A stretch of 64,000 nucleotides of DNA from an uncultured Cellvibrionales bacterium (GCA_913063225.1 CAJXYP010000003.1:1-64000); one strand, 5' to 3'. Positions 23,338-33,476 are shown, counted from the first letter of the stretch. A program made the numbers and translations. The notes: generated by a model from the sequence alone, not told the origin.

Positions 23338-24999
23338 CTATGAATTAAACTTGCCTTGGCTATCGCGTAATCCGATGGTTTGATTGAAAACCAAGTCCTC
23401 CGATCGACTGTCACGAGTGAAGTAGCCCTGCCGCTCAAACTGGAAACCTTTTCCAATTTCGGCTTTGGCAAGTGAAGCCTCTGAATAGCAGCCCTTTAGC
23501 TCAACCAAAGAATCAGGATTCAGCTGTTCCATAAAGTCTTCGTCTCCGCTTCCTGGCGATTCGTGCGTGAACAGGCGATCAAAGAGGTTTATTGCGCAAG
23601 AAACCGCAGACGGTGCATCGACCCAGTGAATCACACCTTTAGCCCGTATGCCGTCTTCAGGGTCATTGCCTACGGTGTTTTCAATAATACGTGCGTGCAC
23701 CTCAGTAATATTACCGGCAGCGTCCTTGACGGCTGCATCTGCTTCAATGATATAGGCGTTACGCAGGCGAACACGCTTACCAATCACCAGTCGCTTGAAC
23801 TTTTTATTGGCTTCTTCGCGGAAATCTTCCTGTTCTATCCATAGCTCCCGCGAGAATGGCATCTCGCGGAACCCCATATCATCGCGTTGTGGATGGTATG
23901 GACCAGTCATAACCTCAGTCTTGTCTTCCGGATAGTTAGTCAAAACCAATTTTAAGGGCCGCAGAACACACATAGATCGCGGAGCGTTCTTATCCAACTC
24001 ATCGCGGATGGCAAACTCCAGCATGCCTAGATCCACCACTGAATCCGATCGGGTTACCCCAGCCATATCACACAGACGTCGAATAGCCTTAGCGGTGTAT
24101 CCACGGCGCCGTAAACCAGCAATGGTAGGCATGCGCGGGTCGTCCCAACCATCTACAACGCCACTATCGACCAGAGCCTTAAGTTTGCGCTTGGATGTAA
24201 TAGTGTAATTCAGGTTGAGTCGCGCGAATTCGTATTGCCGCGGCTGACTTGGTACCGGCATGCTTTCCAATAACCATTCATAGAGCGGTTTATGGTCCTG
24301 AAACTCCAAGGTACAAATCGAATGAGTCACGCCTTCTATGGAATCTTCCTGACCGTGAGCAAAGTCGTATGTGGGATAGATCTTCCAGGTATCGCCTGTA
24401 TTGTGATGACTCACATGGCGGATACGATATAGGACCGGGTCGCGCAAATTCATATTGCCCGAGGACATATCAATTTTGGCCCGCAATGAAGCAGAACCTT
24501 CTGCCAACTCGCCATCTTTCATTTTATCCAGTAGATCCAAACTTTCTTCAGCTGGCCTGTCACGGTAGGGGCTATTTTTACCCGGGCGCGTAAAGTCACC
24601 TCGGTATTCGCGGGATTCCTCGGCGGAAAGCTCACATACATAGGCTTTGCCCTCGCGCACCAAATGCTGAGCCCATTCAAACAGCTGGCCAAAATAGTTG
24701 GAGGCAAACTTAGCTTCACCATTCCACTCAAACCCTAACCAGGCTATATCTTTCTGGATGGCATCAACGTATTCCTGAGATTCTTTTTCCGGGTTGGTAT
24801 CGTCAAAGCGCAGATTGCATGTACCGCCAAACTCTTGTGCCAAACCAAAGTTCAGACAAATAGATTTAGCGTGGCCAATATGCAGATAACCGTTTGGCTC
24901 CGGCGGAAAACGAGTAACTAACTGCTTCGTTTTACCGCTCTGCACATCTTCAGAAATAATATTTTGCAGGAAATTGGTGGGTTTATCCGTTGAGGACAT
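23338..24999 (-). CDS. glnS: Glutaminyl-tRNA synthetase
   Basis: 553 residues from ATG 24999 (a TTG one codon earlier is less likely). Class I aaRS with PPEPNGYLHIGHAKSI (HIGH) near residue 40 and TSKRKLKALV as the KMSKS-equivalent. The anticodon-binding beta-barrels fill the last third, ending in NQTIGLRDSQGKF. Presence of GlnRS indicates direct Gln charging. First gene of a glnS-cysS unit, with about 330 bp of upstream non-coding DNA shared with ppiB. Confidence 0.97.
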   Translation of the reverse strand: MSSTDKPTNFLQNIISEDVQSGKTKQLVTRFPPEPNGYLHIGHAKSICLNFGLAQEFGGTCNLRFDDTNPEKESQEYVDAIQKDIAWLGFEWNGEAKFASNYFGQLFEWAQHLVREGKAYVCELSAEESREYRGDFTRPGKNSPYRDRPAEESLDLLDKMKDGELAEGSASLRAKIDMSSGNMNLRDPVLYRIRHVSHHNTGDTWKIYPTYDFAHGQEDSIEGVTHSICTLEFQDHKPLYEWLLESMPVPSQPRQYEFARLNLNYTITSKRKLKALVDSGVVDGWDDPRMPTIAGLRRRGYTAKAIRRLCDMAGVTRSDSVVDLGMLEFAIRDELDKNAPRSMCVLRPLKLVLTNYPEDKTEVMTGPYHPQRDDMGFREMPFSRELWIEQEDFREEANKKFKRLVIGKRVRLRNAYIIEADAAVKDAAGNITEVHARIIENTVGNDPEDGIRAKGVIHWVDAPSAVSCAINLFDRLFTHESPGSGDEDFMEQLNPDSLVELKGCYSEASLAKAEIGKGFQFERQGYFTRDSRSEDLVFNQTIGLRDSQGKFNS

Positions 25000-25333
25000 C
25001 AATAACTCGTTTGGAGGTCTGTAAAAGCCGCGTATTATACGTGCCTTTAGACTATAACGAACCTTGGTCCGGATAATTCATGAAGGCGGACAGTACATGA
25101 ATAGTTTTATACAAATGCGATCACCTATGTGGTCGTTACTTATTAAAACTGTTCCTTACGCTTACTCCTATTTGGTTCTATGAAAAATTTGGCGTTGCCA
25201 TTTTGAACCATCCCCCTTGAGCCATAGCAAGACTTTGGCCCTACGGGCGATAATCCAAACTGCTTAGCCAAATTTCCCATACAATCCAAACCCCTCATGA
25301 ATTACCTAGACCGTATCTCAACAGGATTTATCT
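25000..25333. other. Divergent intergenic region, glnS / ppiB
   Basis: About 330 bp without a gene; frequent stops in all frames. It must contain the divergent promoters, but I see no clear operator, hairpin or repeat. Confidence 0.5.
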
Positions 25334-25825
25334 ATGATTTTAATGACTACATCTCTTGGCCCCATTCAGATCGAACTGGATCACGAAAACGCACCGATTT
25401 CCGCAGCAAACTTTGAAGCCCTCGTAGGCGATGGCTTTTACGACGGGCTTATTTTTCACCGGGTTATAGATAACTTTATGGTCCAAGGCGGCGGCATGAA
25501 CACTGAAATGGAAGAAAAGCGCGAAGGCAGCCAAATTCAGAACGAAGCGGATAACGGACTAAAGAATGTTCGTGGAAGTCTGGCTATGGCCCGCACTTCA
25601 GATCCACACTCAGCTAGCGCCCAATTCTTTATTAACCTGTCCGATAATGCCTTTCTAGATCATACCTCCAAAGACATGCAGGGCTGGGGTTACGCGGTAT
25701 TTGGTCAGGTTGCGGAAGGCATGGATGTAGTTGATAAAATACGCGCGGTAGCAACGGGTAACAAGGGCGGACATCAGGATGTGCCTTTAGAACCTATCAC
25801 TATCGAATCCGCTACTGTCATTTAA
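25334..25825 (+). CDS. ppiB: Cytoplasmic peptidyl-prolyl isomerase (cyclophilin)
   Basis: 163 residues, the length of cytosolic PpiB, with no signal peptide. The active site is in [14 protein letters not shown] (catalytic Arg) and [18 protein letters not shown], then DKIRAV near the end. It catalyses cis-trans isomerisation of prolyl bonds. AGGA lies 9 nt upstream of the ATG. lpxH begins 4 nt after its stop, a common gammaproteobacterial pair. Confidence 0.96.
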   Translation: MILMTTSLGPIQIELDHENAPISAANFEALVGDGFYDGLIFHRVIDNFMVQGGGMNTEMEEKREGSQIQNEADNGLKNVRGSLAMARTSDPHSASAQFFINLSDNAFLDHTSKDMQGWGYAVFGQVAEGMDVVDKIRAVATGNKGGHQDVPLEPITIESATVI

Positions 25826-25829
25826 ACCT

Positions 25830-26558
25830 ATGACAGATATCTTTATCTCTGACCTGCACCTCTCTGATGAGCGCCCGGAGATTTATAGAGCTTTTTGTCG
25901 TTTCCTGTACGAGCTGGGAGAGGATGTTCAGCATCTATACATTCTGGGCGATCTGTTTGAGGCTTGGGTAGGAGATGACGACAAAAGCGAGCTAGCGCTC
26001 AAGGTAGTTGCACAATTGCGCTTACTTGCGCAAAGGCGCGTTCGGGTTTTTTTTCAAGCTGGCAACCGCGACTTTATGCTCGGCAAAAAATTTGCTAAGG
26101 CGGCTGATATTGAGCTACTACCCGATTATCACCTTTACGAACACGGAGATCGCCGTATCTTACTAATGCACGGCGATCTACTCTGTACGGATGACGTTGC
26201 CTACCAAAGGTATAGAAAACGCATTCAGAACCCGCTGGTGAAAGGCCTAGCCAAAGCCCTACCCTTATCCACGCGGAATAAGATTGCTGGTGATTTGCGC
26301 GATCAAAGTAAAGACAAGAAAAACAAAAAGAGCATGGAGATTATGGACGTAACACAGTCCAGCGTAGCCAGTACTATGGAACGCTTCCAGGTAACCACCA
26401 TGATTCACGGCCATACCCACCGACCAGATGTGCACTCATTCGAGCATGCAGGCAAAGAACATAAGCGCTATGTTCTAGGAGATTGGCACGACAGCCTGTG
26501 GTGGATAGCCATTGATACAAATGGCCTAACACTTAATTCCGCGCCAATAACTAACTAG
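25830..26558 (+). CDS. lpxH: UDP-2,3-diacylglucosamine diphosphatase
   Basis: 242 residues. A calcineurin-like Mn-dependent pyrophosphatase of lipid A synthesis that yields lipid X on the cytoplasmic face of the inner membrane. Metal motifs in order: ISDLHLS (Asp/His), LGDLFEAWVGDD, GNRDFM, LMHGDLL and IHGHTHRPD. Length and motifs match E. coli LpxH. The organism therefore makes a Gram-negative outer membrane. Cotranscribed with ppiB. Confidence 0.96.
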   Translation: MTDIFISDLHLSDERPEIYRAFCRFLYELGEDVQHLYILGDLFEAWVGDDDKSELALKVVAQLRLLAQRRVRVFFQAGNRDFMLGKKFAKAADIELLPDYHLYEHGDRRILLMHGDLLCTDDVAYQRYRKRIQNPLVKGLAKALPLSTRNKIAGDLRDQSKDKKNKKSMEIMDVTQSSVASTMERFQVTTMIHGHTHRPDVHSFEHAGKEHKRYVLGDWHDSLWWIAIDTNGLTLNSAPITN

Positions 26559-26633
26559 AAAGCTAAAGAGGGTTTCTGAGCGGAGATTAAATAAACTAGC
26601 ATTGCCTCTGTTACCTATTTTTTGGGGAGAAAA

Positions 26634-27629
26634 ATGAAACTTTATAAAACTGCTCAGATGATTTCTATCCTCATCTTCGCTCTGCTTAGTGTTCAACCGT
26701 CTCAAGCCCACCACGGCAAGGGTATATTCGATCTAGACTCAATTATTACGGTGCAAGGCACTGTCAGCCGCTACGTCTGGCGAAACCCTCATGTATACGT
26801 CTATATGGAAGCACCTGATGCATCCGGCCAAAACGTGGAGTGGCAGCTCGAAGGCGATCCCACGCCGATTATGTCCAGAAGCGGATGGACAGAAACTATC
26901 CTGAAGCCGGGCGACCAAGTTAGCGTGGGCATGTATCACGACAAAAACCCCGGCAAACCACATGGACTGATCGTCTCTCTCACCACACCCGATGGCCTAA
27001 CTTTATATCCCAGATCCGGTGGCCGTGTATCTCAGGTGGCTGCCACCAGTATCGAAGGAGTCTGGGATGCGCTCCTCGACTACGCAACACGACGATTTAT
27101 TTATGGAGAACTAACGGAAAAAGGCGCTGCCGCTCAGGCAGATTTTGAAGGATCAGACGACCCGGTTTCTGACTGCATTCCCTACCCCATACCCTTGATA
27201 GCCGGCGCGCCGTACCTTTATAAAGTTGAGATTCTCGAAGATCGGGTTCTGGTCAGAAGCGAGGTATTCAATGTTGTGCGGACTTTTTATACGGATGGAC
27301 GTGGGCACCCCGAGAATGGCGAATACAGTAACCAAGGGCATTCTATTGCCTGGTGGGAAGATGATGTATTAGTGGTTGATACGGTTCTTTTCGAAGCAAA
27401 CCGTTTGGGTAACCAGTTCGGTATTCCGGGAAGCACGCAGAAACATTCGGTGGAGAGGTATGAATTAAGTGAGGACGGTACCCAGCTTAAGGTCGATTGG
27501 CATATCGAGGACCCCGAGTACTTAGCAGAGCCATTGACGGGAGGCGTTGTTTGGGACTATGCAAGTACCAGAGAATTTATGCCCTTCGATTGTAATATCG
27601 AGAATGCGCAGCTTTATGAGGCTGACTAG
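26634..27629 (+). CDS. Exported DUF6152-containing protein, extended form
   Basis: 331 residues from ATG 26634, behind a strong GGGGAG; a TTG four codons earlier is not needed. Signal peptide of about 25 residues ending SQAHHG. Residues about 25-130 repeat the DUF6152 pattern (HHGKGIFD, QGTVSRYVWRNPHVYVYM, MSRSGWTETILKPGDQVSV). A second part to the C-terminus holds CIPYPIPLIAGAPYLYKVEI, VVRTFYTDGRGHP, EDDVLVVDT and EFMPFDCN, a domain often fused to or encoded beside such proteins. Function unknown; predicted periplasmic. Convergent with the TonB-dependent receptor and separated from it by a shared terminator. Confidence 0.82.
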   Translation: MKLYKTAQMISILIFALLSVQPSQAHHGKGIFDLDSIITVQGTVSRYVWRNPHVYVYMEAPDASGQNVEWQLEGDPTPIMSRSGWTETILKPGDQVSVGMYHDKNPGKPHGLIVSLTTPDGLTLYPRSGGRVSQVAATSIEGVWDALLDYATRRFIYGELTEKGAAAQADFEGSDDPVSDCIPYPIPLIAGAPYLYKVEILEDRVLVRSEVFNVVRTFYTDGRGHPENGEYSNQGHSIAWWEDDVLVVDTVLFEANRLGNQFGIPGSTQKHSVERYELSEDGTQLKVDWHIEDPEYLAEPLTGGVVWDYASTREFMPFDCNIENAQLYEAD

Positions 27630-27648
27630 TTTCGGTAGATTTAGAGGC

Positions 27649-27677
27649 AAAAAAACCCGGGCATGTAGCCCGGGCTT
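27649..27677 (-). terminator. Strong intrinsic terminator between convergent genes
   Basis: CCCGGGC (27656-27662) and GCCCGGG (27668-27674) form a perfect 7-bp GC stem with a 5-nt loop. On the minus strand it is followed by seven T, ending the receptor transcript; on the plus strand the tail is weaker (CTTCT), so it may work both ways. Confidence 0.88.
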
Positions 27678-27704
27678 CTAAAACTTACTAGTTAAAACTT
27701 AATA

Positions 27705-30470
27705 CTAGAAGCTATACGTCAGCTGCGCACCAAACTCACGAGGTCGACGAGGAATAACTCTCCATGATGCTGCGGCCGTTGCCGCTGCTGTAGAGTAATC
27801 CGCCGAATCGGTATAATAGTTGGTACCAGAAGATAGGTTTGTAGTTGTATCTTCATCCGTCAGGTTGTTAACGAACAATCGAACTCTCCAATCTTCGTTA
27901 TTCATATTCACTGAGAAATTTGCCGTAGTAATAGCTGGCATTTTGATCAGATTCATATCGTCATCGAAATTAGATCCTTCATGTTGAATGTCTAACCTTG
28001 CAGACGTTCTAAATCCAAAAAGCTCATTCGGTGCGGTCAGGTTAAGGTTCAAGTTGCCTGTCAGTTCAGACTGGCGGGGAATAGTATTTCCATCAACGAC
28101 GCTGCAGTTATCGATTACGCCATCTGCATCAGGTGTAAGAACAGGGAGAACCGTTCCGCTGCCGTCTACATAGGAATAACCATCTGCATCAATAGAACAG
28201 CTGTCAGCGAACTCGGCCCGTGAAACCGTTAGGTAACCACCAACGGTTAGGTAATCGTTGACTAAATAATCAACAGTTGCCTCAACACCATAGTAGTCAG
28301 CGTCGCCGGCATTTACCCAGCTGCGATAGCTAGTGTCATTGTTCCAGTCACCTTCGTTCCAGCCACCGTATATAGGGTTCAGTGGATCAGTAACCAGATC
28401 TGCCTGAGTAGTATCATCCCAGTTAAGGTTGATCGCGCTTATCATGTCTTTCCATTCCATGTAATAAACCGCAGCAGCATAGCTACCTCGACCATCGGCG
28501 AAACTACCCTTAGCTCCTATTTCGAAGTTGTATAAAGTCTCTTCGTCGAAAAACAGGAAGTTCTCTGGAGTAATGCTGTTGTTAGCAATGTAATTGGGGT
28601 CTGTACCGTCATAGGTAATGCCACCGTTAAGGATGGGGACACCGTTATCATCAACTAGAGGAATCGGATCGAGACCAGCAGCGTAACGAATTGATTGCTG
28701 AACAGATGGATCAGCGTAACCAACATTTACACCGGCTGGGTTATTGCCAACTGAAAACTGCGCGTATACATTGTGGTTCTCGGTAACCTGAGTAGTTATA
28801 GCAACCCGTGGCAGAACTGCATCTGTAGTTAGACAAAACTCTTCACCTGTTGAGGGCAAATTACCGCAGTTTTCGTCTTGCTGAATACTGCTTTCCAATG
28901 AAAGTGTTGTTTTATCGGTAACATCGTACTGCACGCTAAATGCAACGCCCATATTGGTAGCAATTTCAGAATTAGTGATTCCCGAATTGGGATCAATAAT
29001 ATCTTCTAAGCCGTAATACAGCGCTCCACCATTGTTGTATACCAATCCCAGCAAATCATAGTTGTAATAGGTTGCACTGGCTGTCCAACGTAATCTTTGA
29101 TCGTCTGAAGATATCCAACGAGCCTCTAGGTATTTTTCAGTAATTTTAGATTCAACCATCATGCTCATTAGGTTCGCACTCAATGTGATGCTAGTAATAC
29201 CTGCATTAGGTCCGCCCATTGGAGTAACACTAAGAATGCTAGCCTGTGAATCGGAGTAGTTGTTGCCACTCCATGAAAAGGAGCTTTCATCGCTGTACAT
29301 GCCCAGCACTTGCAGAAGACTGTCACCAATTTCAAAAGATACTTCCCCTTGAACGCGATCACGTAATGCATCTGCACCCGGATTAGGAATACTATTTACG
29401 AGAAGAGTATCCCCGTAAGTACCGCCACCTGGATAAGACTGATCCAGCCATTCTTGAAGTTGCAATATTCCGTCAAGATCAGTGTCACCTACAACTGCAC
29501 CCATATTAGTGGCAGCAGCAGTAAAGGCTACTTCATCATAGTCAGAACTAAACTGACCTAGCACGTCTGATCTATAAGGAATGCCGCCGACTGGAGGACT
29601 AACATCACAATCAAATTCATCATTGAATAGCACGTTGGTAGCCATCATAGAAGTAACTTGAATTGGGCTACCACCTACACAGCTAGCCGGATCCAAAGCA
29701 AACGCAGCTGTCTGAGTGTCAAAGGTATCAAGGCGGGTATACATAATTTCGCCATAAATACTGTCAGATACCTCAAAATTAAACTTCGCTGTGAACTGCT
29801 CAGTTTCTTCAGCACCAAGACGAGTGCCATCCGAACCGACCCAATCATCGATACCCTGCTTGTCTCCAGTCAGGTAAGAAACACGATAACCCAGCCAATC
29901 CGTAAGAGGGCCAGTAACGGCTATACCAACTTCATTGTCGCCAAAGACTGAAGTACCCACTCGGATATCTCCGCCAAATTCGTCTTCCGCATCCGCAGTT
30001 TGATAGTTAATCGCGCCAACAAAGGTAGAACGACCAAAGGCCGCACTTTGAGGACCACGATAGACTTCAACAGAATCGATACCAGAAAACTGCAATGTAC
30101 CGGCATTACCGGCCATTGGAATACCATCAATAAAGCTATTCACACGCTGCTGGTTAGAAGCGATTAGCTCAGACTGAACTCCGCGAACACCGGGATTTGC
30201 TCCACTACGGCCTGCGTTATTCACATCATATGTGAGGCTTGGTATTGCATCGAAAAGCGCCTGTTGAGAAAGGATGCCTCGCTCTGCTAGATCATTTGCA
30301 CTCAAAGTTGAAATTGCGACTGGAATGTCGATCAGGCTCTCCTCGCGTTTTCGACCCGTTACAAGAATTTCCTCTAGCGAAGTAACACCGTCTTGAGCCG
30401 TTGCCATTGGTAAGGCAAAAGGCAAAAGCGCAACACCAGCTGCTAGAGCAGTGGATTTAAATATTTTCAT
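27705..30470 (-). CDS. TonB-dependent outer-membrane receptor
   Basis: 921 residues. Signal peptide of about 25 residues ending ATAQ; a TonB-box-like EEILVTG then the plug domain from about 40 (DIPVAISTLSANDLAERG, GVRGVQSELIA, VEVYRGPQSAAFGRS). The rest is a 22-strand barrel with alternating aromatic strands, ending REFGAQLTYSF with a C-terminal Phe as required for assembly. Substrate unknown; the plug resembles those of receptors for carbohydrates or other organic ligands rather than classic siderophore receptors, and no Fur box is seen upstream. Two periplasmic TonB-C-like genes lie upstream on the same strand. Confidence 0.93.
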   Translation of the reverse strand: MKIFKSTALAAGVALLPFALPMATAQDGVTSLEEILVTGRKREESLIDIPVAISTLSANDLAERGILSQQALFDAIPSLTYDVNNAGRSGANPGVRGVQSELIASNQQRVNSFIDGIPMAGNAGTLQFSGIDSVEVYRGPQSAAFGRSTFVGAINYQTADAEDEFGGDIRVGTSVFGDNEVGIAVTGPLTDWLGYRVSYLTGDKQGIDDWVGSDGTRLGAEETEQFTAKFNFEVSDSIYGEIMYTRLDTFDTQTAAFALDPASCVGGSPIQVTSMMATNVLFNDEFDCDVSPPVGGIPYRSDVLGQFSSDYDEVAFTAAATNMGAVVGDTDLDGILQLQEWLDQSYPGGGTYGDTLLVNSIPNPGADALRDRVQGEVSFEIGDSLLQVLGMYSDESSFSWSGNNYSDSQASILSVTPMGGPNAGITSITLSANLMSMMVESKITEKYLEARWISSDDQRLRWTASATYYNYDLLGLVYNNGGALYYGLEDIIDPNSGITNSEIATNMGVAFSVQYDVTDKTTLSLESSIQQDENCGNLPSTGEEFCLTTDAVLPRVAITTQVTENHNVYAQFSVGNNPAGVNVGYADPSVQQSIRYAAGLDPIPLVDDNGVPILNGGITYDGTDPNYIANNSITPENFLFFDEETLYNFEIGAKGSFADGRGSYAAAVYYMEWKDMISAINLNWDDTTQADLVTDPLNPIYGGWNEGDWNNDTSYRSWVNAGDADYYGVEATVDYLVNDYLTVGGYLTVSRAEFADSCSIDADGYSYVDGSGTVLPVLTPDADGVIDNCSVVDGNTIPRQSELTGNLNLNLTAPNELFGFRTSARLDIQHEGSNFDDDMNLIKMPAITTANFSVNMNNEDWRVRLFVNNLTDEDTTTNLSSGTNYYTDSADYSTAAATAAASWRVIPRRPREFGAQLTYSF

Positions 30471-30641
30471 AATTTCCCCTAAAAATATAATTAAAAATGA
30501 ATCCTTTCTTCTATAAACATCCGTTTAATCGGTGTTATGCGAATCGAAATACCGGTCACATATAAAATGGATACAACCAAAAAATCTATTTATACAAATA
30601 TATTTATGTCACTAAAATTTGTACTTTTATATAAATACATT

Positions 30642-31712
30642 TCAGAAATTCATCTCAACTCTTTGAGATTCCAATATCCCGCTTTCACTAAATTGCGGGC
30701 GGAATAGAGAATTTTCGATCAAGTTTGTTACGCTCTCACTAAGCTCTCTATTATTTGCACTATTGCCACCAACCACTTCCATATCATTGGCCCTACCCTC
30801 TGCACTGATATTGAAAGCGAGCACCATATTTGGATCGGAAATTAATGTAGAAAAAGCCCCAGGGAAGGAGCGAGAAAGTGCTGGAACTATCGTTGGAGTG
30901 CCAAAAAGACCCTGCATAGATTCTTGCTCCGCCGGGTTGTCTAACAAAAGCGCATAAGCAGCCTTATAAAAGGCGATGGCCTCTTCTCTTTCAGAGCGAG
31001 AAAAGTGGTAGTCACCCAGATGGGCAAGCGCTTCTGCCTGATCGGATGTGTATGAATTTGCTTCGCTAATATCGTGGATAATATGGAGTAAAGATCCGAT
31101 ATTCTCCCAATGCGAAAAACTTTCTTGGCTCTTGGTAAAACGCTGGCTTTGGATATAGTCCTGATTGGGAATCTCAATATAATCACATCCTTCCTCACCG
31201 CTTTCGGGCCCAGCTATGCTTACGCATTGCCGCTCCATTACTGTCTCTGGGCCAATCCCCACATAGGCTGAAACCGGTTTTGCGGCAGCAACCTGAAACA
31301 GGTGGTACTCAACCATTGCTTGGCCATATAAAGGATCTATTAGATGGGATGAATCTTCCCCGTATCTATTCGTCACTCTCTCAATTAAATTGGAATAGAA
31401 GTCAGAAGCATTGGTTATCGTTACTTGACCACTTTCAGATAATCGCCCATCTCGATGGGCCTGAATTTTCCACTGACCCAATACTTTTGCCATCGCTAAT
31501 GCCTGATCACTTTCAGGGCCGTAGGCATCTTGATAAGCCAGATACAGGCGCTCGTAATCACTATCTAGAGCGTCCCAGTTCTGGGTAGAAATATTTGTAC
31601 TGACTGAGGCAGTGATATCACTAATATCTGCTGCATTTGAGTATGAGATTGCCGTACAAAAAAACAGTGTGAAAATTAAAAGGGAGCTACGAAATTTCCA
31701 TTTTTGGATCAT
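30642..31712 (-). CDS. Periplasmic helical-repeat protein with TonB-C-like end, paralogue 1
   Basis: 356 residues with a cleavable-looking signal peptide (to about 27, SNAAD). The middle is helical and TPR-like, clearest at 223-258 (AEALAHLGDYHFSRSEREEA). Cys163 and Cys176 are conserved in the paralogue. Residues about 272-356 (VPALSRSFPG, LAFNISAEGRANDMEVVGG, LFRPQFSESG) resemble the C-terminal domain of TonB-like energy transducers, which contacts receptors. No membrane anchor remains after cleavage. It lies 171 nt upstream of the TonB-dependent receptor on the same strand. Function inferred: accessory to that receptor. Confidence 0.75.
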   Translation of the reverse strand: MIQKWKFRSSLLIFTLFFCTAISYSNAADISDITASVSTNISTQNWDALDSDYERLYLAYQDAYGPESDQALAMAKVLGQWKIQAHRDGRLSESGQVTITNASDFYSNLIERVTNRYGEDSSHLIDPLYGQAMVEYHLFQVAAAKPVSAYVGIGPETVMERQCVSIAGPESGEEGCDYIEIPNQDYIQSQRFTKSQESFSHWENIGSLLHIIHDISEANSYTSDQAEALAHLGDYHFSRSEREEAIAFYKAAYALLLDNPAEQESMQGLFGTPTIVPALSRSFPGAFSTLISDPNMVLAFNISAEGRANDMEVVGGNSANNRELSESVTNLIENSLFRPQFSESGILESQRVEMNF

Positions 31713-31744
31713 TTATGATCGATTCCGTAAGAATATTTAGATAT

Positions 31745-31771
31745 AAAAAGATCGGGCACAAATGTCCCAAT
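31745..31771 (-). terminator. Terminator-like hairpin in the leader of paralogue 1
   Basis: On the minus strand ATTGGGACA and TGTGCCCGAT pair with one G-U and one bulge, followed by CTTTTT. It ends 33 nt before the ATG at 31712. The preceding gene already has its own terminator at 32326-32369, so this one is not needed to end it and may act as an attenuator. Confidence 0.5.
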
Positions 31772-32325
31772 CCATTAAAAGCTTCGTGGAATGATTCTAT
31801 TTAATGGCGCTTGCTATTCGATTATTTATACGGAGAAGTAATAGTAAATTCACATTTGCTGCACATAGGTTTTTTAATCTACACATTTCTTACACATACT
31901 TTTGTTTTGTGCATTTTTTATGTGACATTTGGAATATAGTATTAAAAATACTATATGTTATTTCAGAATTCACCTCGGATAATCAACCAAAAAACCGGTG
32001 CAACTTCCCCTAAAGTTAAATTTGACCTGTTAATTGTGATGATAAGGATTTTATTGAGGTACTGCGTCCAAAAACCTTTGGTGTGATTGTGAGTATTAGC
32101 TTGATCGGGTTTTACTAAGTTGCTTAGCGCAGGTTATTGGTACCACTAAGATTTATGCAGCCATAGGACTCATAGGCAATATCTGAGCGCAGAAATACAT
32201 GACTATTACTGTACGGGCTTTGAAAGTATAAAGTATCTTCCACTAGGTGCTCCCAGAGAAAACTTGATCCATCGGCATCAAAGGTGAATTGCTCAACCAT
32301 GTGCATTTGAATTACTAGATTATAG

Positions 32326-32369
32326 AAAAATAATTGGCCCGCATCGCATCTACGACGAACCAATTATTT
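32326..32369 (-). terminator. Intrinsic terminator after paralogue 2
   Basis: AAATAATTGG and CCAATTATTT (10-bp perfect stem, 22-nt loop) followed by TTTTTC on the minus strand, starting 11 nt after the stop of paralogue 2. Confidence 0.65.
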
Positions 32370-32380
32370 ACATTTCTAAT

Positions 32381-33451
32381 CTAGATTTCTACAGCCGCCG
32401 AATCTACCACTCCGTTGTCGTCGAACTGAGGCCTAAACATTGCGCCAGATATTATTCTAGTGGTGCTTTGTTGCTCATCTCTATTGCTTCGGCTGTCACC
32501 GCTAATAACTTCTACATCTTCGGCAGTGCCATCTGAATTGATGTTAAAGCTAAATGTCATGCCGTGAGTGGTTATAGGCGTTGGCGCAGCGCCAGGAAAT
32601 GATGTTGATAAAGAAGGCACAACCGTAGGTGCTGCAAATAATCGCTGCATCCAAGCAGCTGCATCTGGGTCAGCGTTACTCTTCAGCAACTGATAAGCAC
32701 TGCTGTATGACGCAATTGCTTCGGACTGCTCCTCACGATAGAGATGATAATCACCTAGGTGTGCCAAGGCCTCTGCTTCATCTAATAGATATTGATTTTG
32801 TTTGCAGATGGCTACAATACGCTGCAAAGAACTAGCCACTGCATCCCAGTAGACTGCTGTTGCGTCGGATTTTGCGTCCAACTGACTCTGTATGTAGTCA
32901 CGACTAGGCACTTCGACATAATCGCACTGAACTATACCGCCTCGATCCTCTGTATCAACACAGGTCTCTTCTTCTGTAATTTCAGGGCCGGTGCCTCGAT
33001 AGGAATTAATTGGTTTTTTTGTCTCAATTTGAAGAAGGTGGTATTCCACCTGGGCTTGGCCGTAAAGCGGATCTATTAGATCAGCAGCATCGGTGCCTTG
33101 CTGCTGTTCAATCTCAGAAATAAGTAAGGAATAAAATTCTGAAGCATTGCCGATGGCTTGTACTGGAGACTTGCTCAGCAGTTCGCTTCTGTAGGACTGA
33201 ATCTTCCATTGCCCCAATACCTTTGCCATAGCCAATGCTTGACGGCTCCCTACTCCATAATCGCTTTGATAGACCGAATAGAGCTCCTCATAACCTGCAT
33301 CAACCGCATCCCAGCTTTGACCGGCAACGTTCTGGCCAATGGAATCAGAGATTCGAGCAATGCTTTCAGCATCTGAGTATGTGTTTGAAGCCAAGAAAAT
33401 TGTTAGTGCAAAACCTACAACCAGAGTAATTTTTTTCCGTACGACCATCAT
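32381..33451 (-). CDS. Periplasmic helical-repeat protein with TonB-C-like end, paralogue 2
   Basis: Also 356 residues and alignable with paralogue 1 along its whole length: ALAMAKVLGQWKIQ, LIDPLYGQAQVEYHL, QCDYVEVPSRDYIQSQ, AEALAHLGDYHLYRE, VVPSLSTSFPGA and MFRPQFDDNG recur with changes. Signal peptide to about 26. Conserved Cys pair as in the partner. Tandem duplication with divergence is the simple explanation. The last residues (VEI) are two shorter than in paralogue 1. It begins 25 nt after a strong terminator hairpin. Two ATG codons in a row open the gene. Confidence 0.75.
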   Translation of the reverse strand: MMVVRKKITLVVGFALTIFLASNTYSDAESIARISDSIGQNVAGQSWDAVDAGYEELYSVYQSDYGVGSRQALAMAKVLGQWKIQSYRSELLSKSPVQAIGNASEFYSLLISEIEQQQGTDAADLIDPLYGQAQVEYHLLQIETKKPINSYRGTGPEITEEETCVDTEDRGGIVQCDYVEVPSRDYIQSQLDAKSDATAVYWDAVASSLQRIVAICKQNQYLLDEAEALAHLGDYHLYREEQSEAIASYSSAYQLLKSNADPDAAAWMQRLFAAPTVVPSLSTSFPGAAPTPITTHGMTFSFNINSDGTAEDVEVISGDSRSNRDEQQSTTRIISGAMFRPQFDDNGVVDSAAVEI

Positions 33452-33476
33452 GAAACAAGACCCCCATCCGCTATGT

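Larger units (their letters stand above)
31713..32380. other. Gap between the two paralogues
   Basis: About 670 AT-rich bp. It contains the terminator of the upstream paralogue (32326-32369), a protein-like open remnant on the minus strand and a leader hairpin before paralogue 1 (31745-31771). The remnant has an internal ATG near 32306 and stops at 32124; it reads VEQFTFDADGSSFLWEHLVE, then DTLYFQSPYS..., about 60 codons. It has no ribosome site I can defend and may be the end of a lost exported gene. Confidence 0.5.

Noticed and set aside
32124-32363. A 79-codon minus-strand frame between the paralogues as an intact gene
   Set aside because: Its first codons fall inside the terminator of the upstream gene and no ribosome site supports it; it is kept only as a possible remnant in the gap description.
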